Shown here piece after piece: positions 58,413-64,000 of a stretch of 64,000 nucleotides of DNA. The notes under the pieces are model-generated. The model was not told where the DNA came from. It was given only the letters and a program-made list of their open reading frames with translations, and ran no database searches. Positions within the stretch are counted from its first letter, which is position 1. The number at the start of each line of letters is the position of its first letter. A program made the translations under genes and the position numbers. The stretch comes from Diphasiastrum complanatum. Lineage: Eukaryota; Streptophyta; Lycopodiopsida; Lycopodiales; Lycopodiaceae. The stretch covers positions 1,877,720 through 1,941,719 of the forward strand of contig CM055103.1 in NCBI GenBank assembly GCA_029204225.1. The letters are read 5' to 3'.

Positions 58413-58437
58413 CTACCCCTTGTTGTTGTTCTTTGCT

Positions 58438-58720
58438 TGTAGATAAATTTAAAGGTGAAGCTCCTCAAAAACGCCCTTCACTCATACAGCCCTTAAAACC
58501 AGATGACTTTGAGAAAGCCAAACAAGAACGTTTGTGCTTTGTGTGTATGGGCAAGGGACACACAGTCAGACAGTGTCCCAAGGGGCCTTTCACTAAAAAA
58601 AATAAGAAAGATAAAAAACAAGTTCATCTTGTTCAGACTGTATGTTTTCCCAGTGACTCGGCAGCTTCTGAGATCAAAGTGTATCATGAAGATCATGAAC
58701 ACTGTTGCCAGCTGACCTCT
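58438..58720 (+). pseudogene. Foreign zinc-knuckle fragment on the opposite strand inside element F
   Basis: The plus strand reads FKGEAPQKRPSLIQPLKPDD, 'FEKAKQERLCFVCMGKGHTV' and 'RQCPKGPFTKKNKKDK'. This has a CCHC knuckle unlike copia gag and more like a Ty3/gypsy-type gag. It lies antisense to element F, between its own gag knuckle (KLFCGYCKRNNHEIQDCR, about 58740-58790, minus) and its protease. It is therefore an insert or captured fragment of about 280 bp. Confidence 0.6.
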
Positions 58721-58732
58721 GCAATGCTAGCG

Positions 58733-59491
58733 ACAATCTTGAATTTCGTGGTTGTTCCGCTTGCAGTATCCGCAGAACAGCTTCTTTATCGTTTGCGGAT
58801 TCGATTGTTCCTTGTGATGTGCTGGTTTCTATTCTTGCTTTGATTACTTCGAGTCTTTCTTCTTCTTTTGCTTAGTCGTGCTCTTGTTGGTGTACAAAGT
58901 GTGAGAATCAGCTGAGGAACTTGAGGCTTCGTTCCTCCGCGTGTCTTCCTGCAACAACATTGTAATAACTCTCGAAAGAGTCAGTTCTAAATGTGTCGTG
59001 ATGATCATCACCCAGTTGTCGTATGAGCTTGGCAAGCTTGTGAGCAGTTGTATCAATGCGTCTTGATTGTCGATGACAGATCCGACAGCAGCCAGTAGGT
59101 TCTTGAATTGATTGATGTGATTCTGCAGAGAATCACCATTCACCATTTTGAGGGAGTAAAATTTCTTCTTGAGATGTAGCTTGGAAGCTATATCTCGCAC
59201 TTTGTATAGTGTGTTCAAGATGTCCCAGACTTCTTTGGATGTCTGGGCTTTGGATACATGGCCGATCTGAGTATCTGAAATGTTGAGGATGATCAGCGCG
59301 AAAGCCTTCCCATCCTTCAGCTTCCATCTGGCGATTGATGCGTCGTCTGCTCTGAGTTTCCCTTCTGCACCTGTAACAACGTCATACAAATCTTTAGCCA
59401 TTAGCATTGTTTTCATCTTAAATTTCCATAGATGGTAATTGGCTCCATCAAACTTGTCCATGATAGGACTGGCTTTTCCTTGGAGATCCAT
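58733..59491 (-). pseudogene. Element F gag
   Basis: 'MDLQGKASPIMDKFDGANYH', 'LWKFKMKTMLMAKDLYDVVT', 'WKLKDGKAFALIILNISDTQ', 'SKEVWDILNTLYKVRDIASK', 'LHLKKKFYSLKMVNGDSLQN', 'LTSLPSSYDNWVMIITTHLE' and a basic C-terminus to a stop at 58844. The knuckle CGYCKRNNHEIQDCR follows in another frame. This is a well preserved 215-codon copia gag. Confidence 0.9.
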
Positions 59492-59647
59492 GTGGAAGAT
59501 TAGTCTAGGTGATAGGAATGACTATCAGTGACTAAAGTATGAAAATCTGGTGTGAAAATACAGAACAAGAAGACAATTAATCTATCGGCTAGTAGAGTCT
59601 TATTACTGTGGAAGCTTATCAGGCTACGAAGAATTGCTTTGATACCA

Positions 59648-60757
59648 TGTTGGGTGAAAGAGAGTGTGTGTGTGGAACGAAAACGAAAATAGCTCGAACT
59701 CGAACGTATTCGTGCGCAATGCGGAATGAGCTATCTCACTCTTTTCCTAAGCATGACTACGCTTATCAAACAGGAACAGAATATTAGTGATAGAAATCAC
59801 ATTCGATTTGATTACGTAGCCAAACATTAAGCAACAAAACATCAGAAAGATAATTTGTCACGAACAGCTAGACGAATTATTAGTCGTGAAAGGCAAGACT
59901 AAATATTAGTCGCGAACAGCTAGACTAATAATAATTTGCAAATAATAGACTACCAGATTAATAATAAGAGCATCAAACAAAATGTAGAAAAGCATAGCAA
60001 TATTGACACAAATCTGAACGCAGAACAAACAGTTGTAATCAGATTAAGTATAGCAAAATATACAAGTCAATGATGCTGGTGAGCACAAGACAATAGCGGA
60101 CAAAACCACATGCTTCACAAAGCTAATCACACAATCTATGAGAGTGATAAACTTATTACTGACAATACAAAAAATCGATGCGCGAAAGCATCTACTGAGT
60201 CTGTCTCTGATAAACTTCTGATGTTGTTATCACACGCCGAATATGTAGATGGTATTCAATACATATACATAATTTTACAGGTGTGCAAATGAAGAAAGTA
60301 CAAAGTGGATGTGCTGTCTATGGGAGATTGTGGGTGGCGGCTGTCGTTGTCAAATCAGCTTGCACAGTTGCATGGGATGAGCATGAGAAGGTCGCAACGT
60401 CAGTCTTTGCTGAATGAATGTTGGTGAAGATGCGAAAAATGTGACACTCTGACAAATGCCTTAAGATTTGATTTACAGGGTGTCTTCGCTTCTTCTATAA
60501 GGGCACCTATTACATTTGTAGGGCAGTGTCGTCTTTTTTGCCGGTCACAAATCACGTGTAAAAACACAGTGTCGCATTTTTCGCCTTTTTCGCCTGTGGA
60601 AATTTACTTTTATTTATGCAGACAATCGTGTTTTATTCGTCTGTCTTATTTTACATGTAAATATGCAGACTATGCGACAACATGAGCAAAAATACAGCAG
60701 CATGAATGGAGGTAGATTAACACAGGATTCAGGAGAGTAAAGGAGATAAATCCAACA
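59648..60757 (-). repeat. 5' LTR of element F
   Basis: 1110 bp, paired with 56180-57257. The primer-binding site complement GCTTTGATACCA lies directly to its left. Confidence 0.9.
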
Positions 60758-60762
60758 ATGCC

Positions 60763-61476
60763 TATGAAAATTGGGTCATGGCAATTTCTACCTAGCAGCA
60801 TCTCACTCTATCAAAAGTAATTTTGATGCTACTACAAGAGGAGATCAGAAGAACTGCATCCTCCTCCGACGGATTCTCAAGTTCTATATTCAAAAAAAAA
60901 TTAGAAGTTCAGATCCAAGAAATCTACATAGTTAAATTATCTTGACAAGAGAAGCAATATGCATCAGTCTCTTGTATCAAACACACCATCAACTTCAGGG
61001 ACTTCATCATTCCAGCCAACGCAAAAACTATTCTGCAAATACTGTAAGAGGACTGGCCATCTCATCAAGGACTGCAGAGTAGAATCACTGATTCTGGCCG
61101 TACGGTTGAATTCGATATAGAGAGATGCACCATTCTTGACAAGACTAGGAAAGTTTTGACTTTCGATAGAAGATGTGGCTATCTATATAAGCTTAGTTAC
61201 TTTTATTCTACAAATAATCACGCTCTGAATCAACTGATATGCTTTGGCATTTCAGATTAGGCCATCTAAATTTCAATAGTATTCATCAAATGTCAAATCA
61301 AAATCTAGTGCAAGCGTCTTCTTTCCATTAGCAAATCAAATTCTCCATACACCGAAGTACTCAACATCGAAGTACCCGACTTCAACACTAACTCCATCAA
61401 CTCCATCGACAACTCAACTTCGTCGAATTGCCCGACTTCATTGACTTTCTCATCAGGGAAAAGTCGATTCAAGTAC
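60763..61476 (+). pseudogene. Element E gag end, pre-integrase scrap and CGACTT-rich spacer (right copy)
   Basis: 'YENWVMAIST' then 'KVILMLLQEEIRRTASSSDG' continues gag from 56179. The knuckle FCKYCKRTGHLIKDCR follows, then without gap 'TDSGRTVEFDIERCTILDKT' (pre-integrase) and the CGACTT-rich stretch. This matches 54705-55098 closely. Confidence 0.8.
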
Positions 61477-61939
61477 TGTCAGAAGACTTTATGGCAGTTC
61501 ACCTACTTGTACATAGTCTTTACTAAAGCCGACTGTAATCAATTAAGTAGGTAGAAAGCACTGACCTGAAAGACTTGTAAATAATATATTTCAGTTAGTT
61601 ATCTAGAAAAGAGAATTGATTAAAGTAGAAATGACCGAAGCTCTAAAATATCCGTGCCTCACTGAATTGCGCTCAGCTTCACGCCCATGTACTCATTTTT
61701 TGATTTTTATCAAGAGTACATTTTTGTCCACACTACTGAATTGTTCTATTGAGCATTACTACTGTTTATTCATCTTGATTATTGTTGGTAACTGCTGCAA
61801 TTGCGATCTACAGCCGTCTGTTGTTCTACTTCCGTTGCTAACCTACCATTATCGATCTGATATCAGAGCATCTGTTTTCATCAAAGCTCCTTTGATCCAT
61901 TATCAGTCGATATTCCTGATAACTCACGATTTTCCAACA
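61477..61939 (+). repeat. LTR of element E (right)
   Basis: TGTCAGAAGACTTTATGGC ... TTTTCCAACA, partner of 55099-55561. Confidence 0.88.
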
Positions 61940-62699
61940 GTGATAACTATTTGAAATCTTACTATTGCTACTTTTCTTATTTGTAAATTTGAGTAATAGT
62001 ATTTACTTGCAGTTAACATAGGTAATAGGACTCGTGGGTGAAGTGTAATGTGGGTCCATAGTTCGGTTTGAATTTGATATATGTGTGAAGTTTCACATGT
62101 GTGTGAATCCCACAAAGTGTGATTTGATCTCATAAGAATTTGTGATTACACCTAAATCAAGTGTAGATTGACAATCAAGATCAAACACTGCAAGAGCACT
62201 AATCTACATGCATAAAACTATCATTCAAGTACTTTCACATGACTCTTGTATGAAAAAAACTAAGTACCAAAAGTCCTTGCTCTCGGGTAGAGAGAGAAAA
62301 TAATATTGACTAGAATCTCACAATCTCATATTGATCTCAAAAAACTAAGTACATATTGAAAGGATTCATCCTACTAGTACTAACTCGAGGTAGTCCATGC
62401 TCACTTCCTATTGGACTCCTTTTCTACCACCTCTTGATTCCTATTGGATGAGTGACTCATCAATCTCTTAATTTGATTGGACTCTTCTAATGAAATTCTC
62501 TCTTATGATTGGACCTTTGACCTCATGCCAACACTTTGGAAGTGGTCACTCATCAAATCTAAACTTGACACTTGTAGTGAGCCTAACTAGCTTGAGCTAC
62601 ATCATAAATCACTTTTGGCCTAATCATGGAAATACATGTGTATTGACTATTTTGCCTCCTAAGTAAAAAATGGCCCTACCACTAGCTTACACATAGATG
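61940..62699. other. Intergenic or LTR sequence of the next copia element
   Basis: No coding signal. Because a minus-strand copia RNase H ends at about 62790, part of this stretch should be its 3' LTR, but boundaries could not be fixed. Confidence 0.35.
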
Positions 62700-62789
62700 G
62701 TAACAAATAAAATTTGTAATACCCCTAAAACCAACATAGATGACTTTTTGCATTTTTCACACTCCAAAAAAGTTATCTATTCAAAAAAA

Positions 62790-64000
<1,211 letters not shown>

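Larger units (their letters stand above)
56180..60757 (-). mobile_element. Copia element F, inserted in the gag of element E
   Basis: LTRs are 56180-57257 (3') and 59648-60757 (5'), both TGTTGGGTGAAAGAG ... AAATCCAACA on the plus strand. The primer-binding site is TGGTATCAAAGC (59636-59647, minus). A long purine tract is next to the 3' LTR. The flanks ATGTC (56175-56179) and ATGCC (60758-60762) form a one-mismatch TSD, and the gag of E reads through when F is removed. Contents: gag, zinc knuckle, protease, start of integrase, then a jump to the last residues of RNase H. RT is absent. Confidence 0.92.
55099..61939 (+). mobile_element. Copia element E (internally deleted), interrupted by element F
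   Basis: LTRs are 55099-55561 and 61477-61939, both 463 bp. A primer-binding site TGATATCAGAGC follows the left LTR. Gag is split by element F (55708-56179 and 60763-61077). Its zinc knuckle (FCKYCKRTGHLIKDCR) at about 61030-61077 runs straight into the pre-integrase segment. Protease, integrase core, RT and RNase H are absent. The outer flanks do not show a TSD because the left LTR is preceded by another copy of the internal 3' end. Confidence 0.85.

Overview
This window is nuclear DNA of a seed plant. Two intron-containing plant genes lie in a landscape dominated by old, nested retrotransposons and by long pure (CT)n/(GA)n arrays. The large intron of one gene is filled with LTR elements, and most elements carry frameshifts and slightly diverged target-site duplications (TSDs). 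This suggests a large genome with old insertions. A gymnosperm or early-diverging angiosperm (for example an Amborella-like genome) would fit, but the sequence alone does not settle this.

Genes. (1) At 24817-29994 (+) there is a complete six-exon gene for a LONGIFOLIA/TRM (TON1-recruiting-motif) type protein. The splice model joins without a phase break into 1399 residues. (2) At 37930-52843 (+) there is a complete five-exon gene for a VTI1-type Qb-SNARE of 222 residues. Its first intron is 12.4 kb (38024-50446), has a GC-AG boundary, and consists mostly of nested retroelements.

Mobile elements, left to right. 1-3018: decayed Ty1/copia tail with a putative LTR. 3040-7081: copia element with both LTRs and a gag-to-RT internal deletion. 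7480-8600 (-): Ty3/gypsy gag-protease relic. 9652-17570 (-): LINE relic split by a nearly full-length copia element at 9803-15709 (-) with TSD GCTAT. 18.5-23.1 kb: old diverged repeat blocks. 32.9-36.1 kb: scattered gypsy and copia scraps. Inside VTI1 intron 1: a gypsy RNaseH-integrase relic (39.27-40.09 kb), a copia integrase stub, and copia element A (40650-49897, -). Copia element B (41546-47156, -) is inserted in the RNase H domain of A. B itself contains an LTR-flanked inverted segment and a miniature (TRIM-like) LTR carrying a 73-nt tRNA-like sequence. 54.65-61.94 kb: copia element E (+) with 463-bp LTRs and a duplicated 3' internal part. Element F (56180-60757, -) is inserted in the gag of E. 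62.7-64 kb: 3' part of a further copia element (-) running off the window.

The main observations are these: an LTR-bounded inversion that left one gag reading frame split across both strands; the tRNA-like sequence in a miniature LTR; the GC-AG giant intron in VTI1; and dinucleotide arrays that appear to have grown from short CT/GA seeds already present inside copia coding or LTR sequence. All sequence readings were done by eye, so similarity statements are qualitative.
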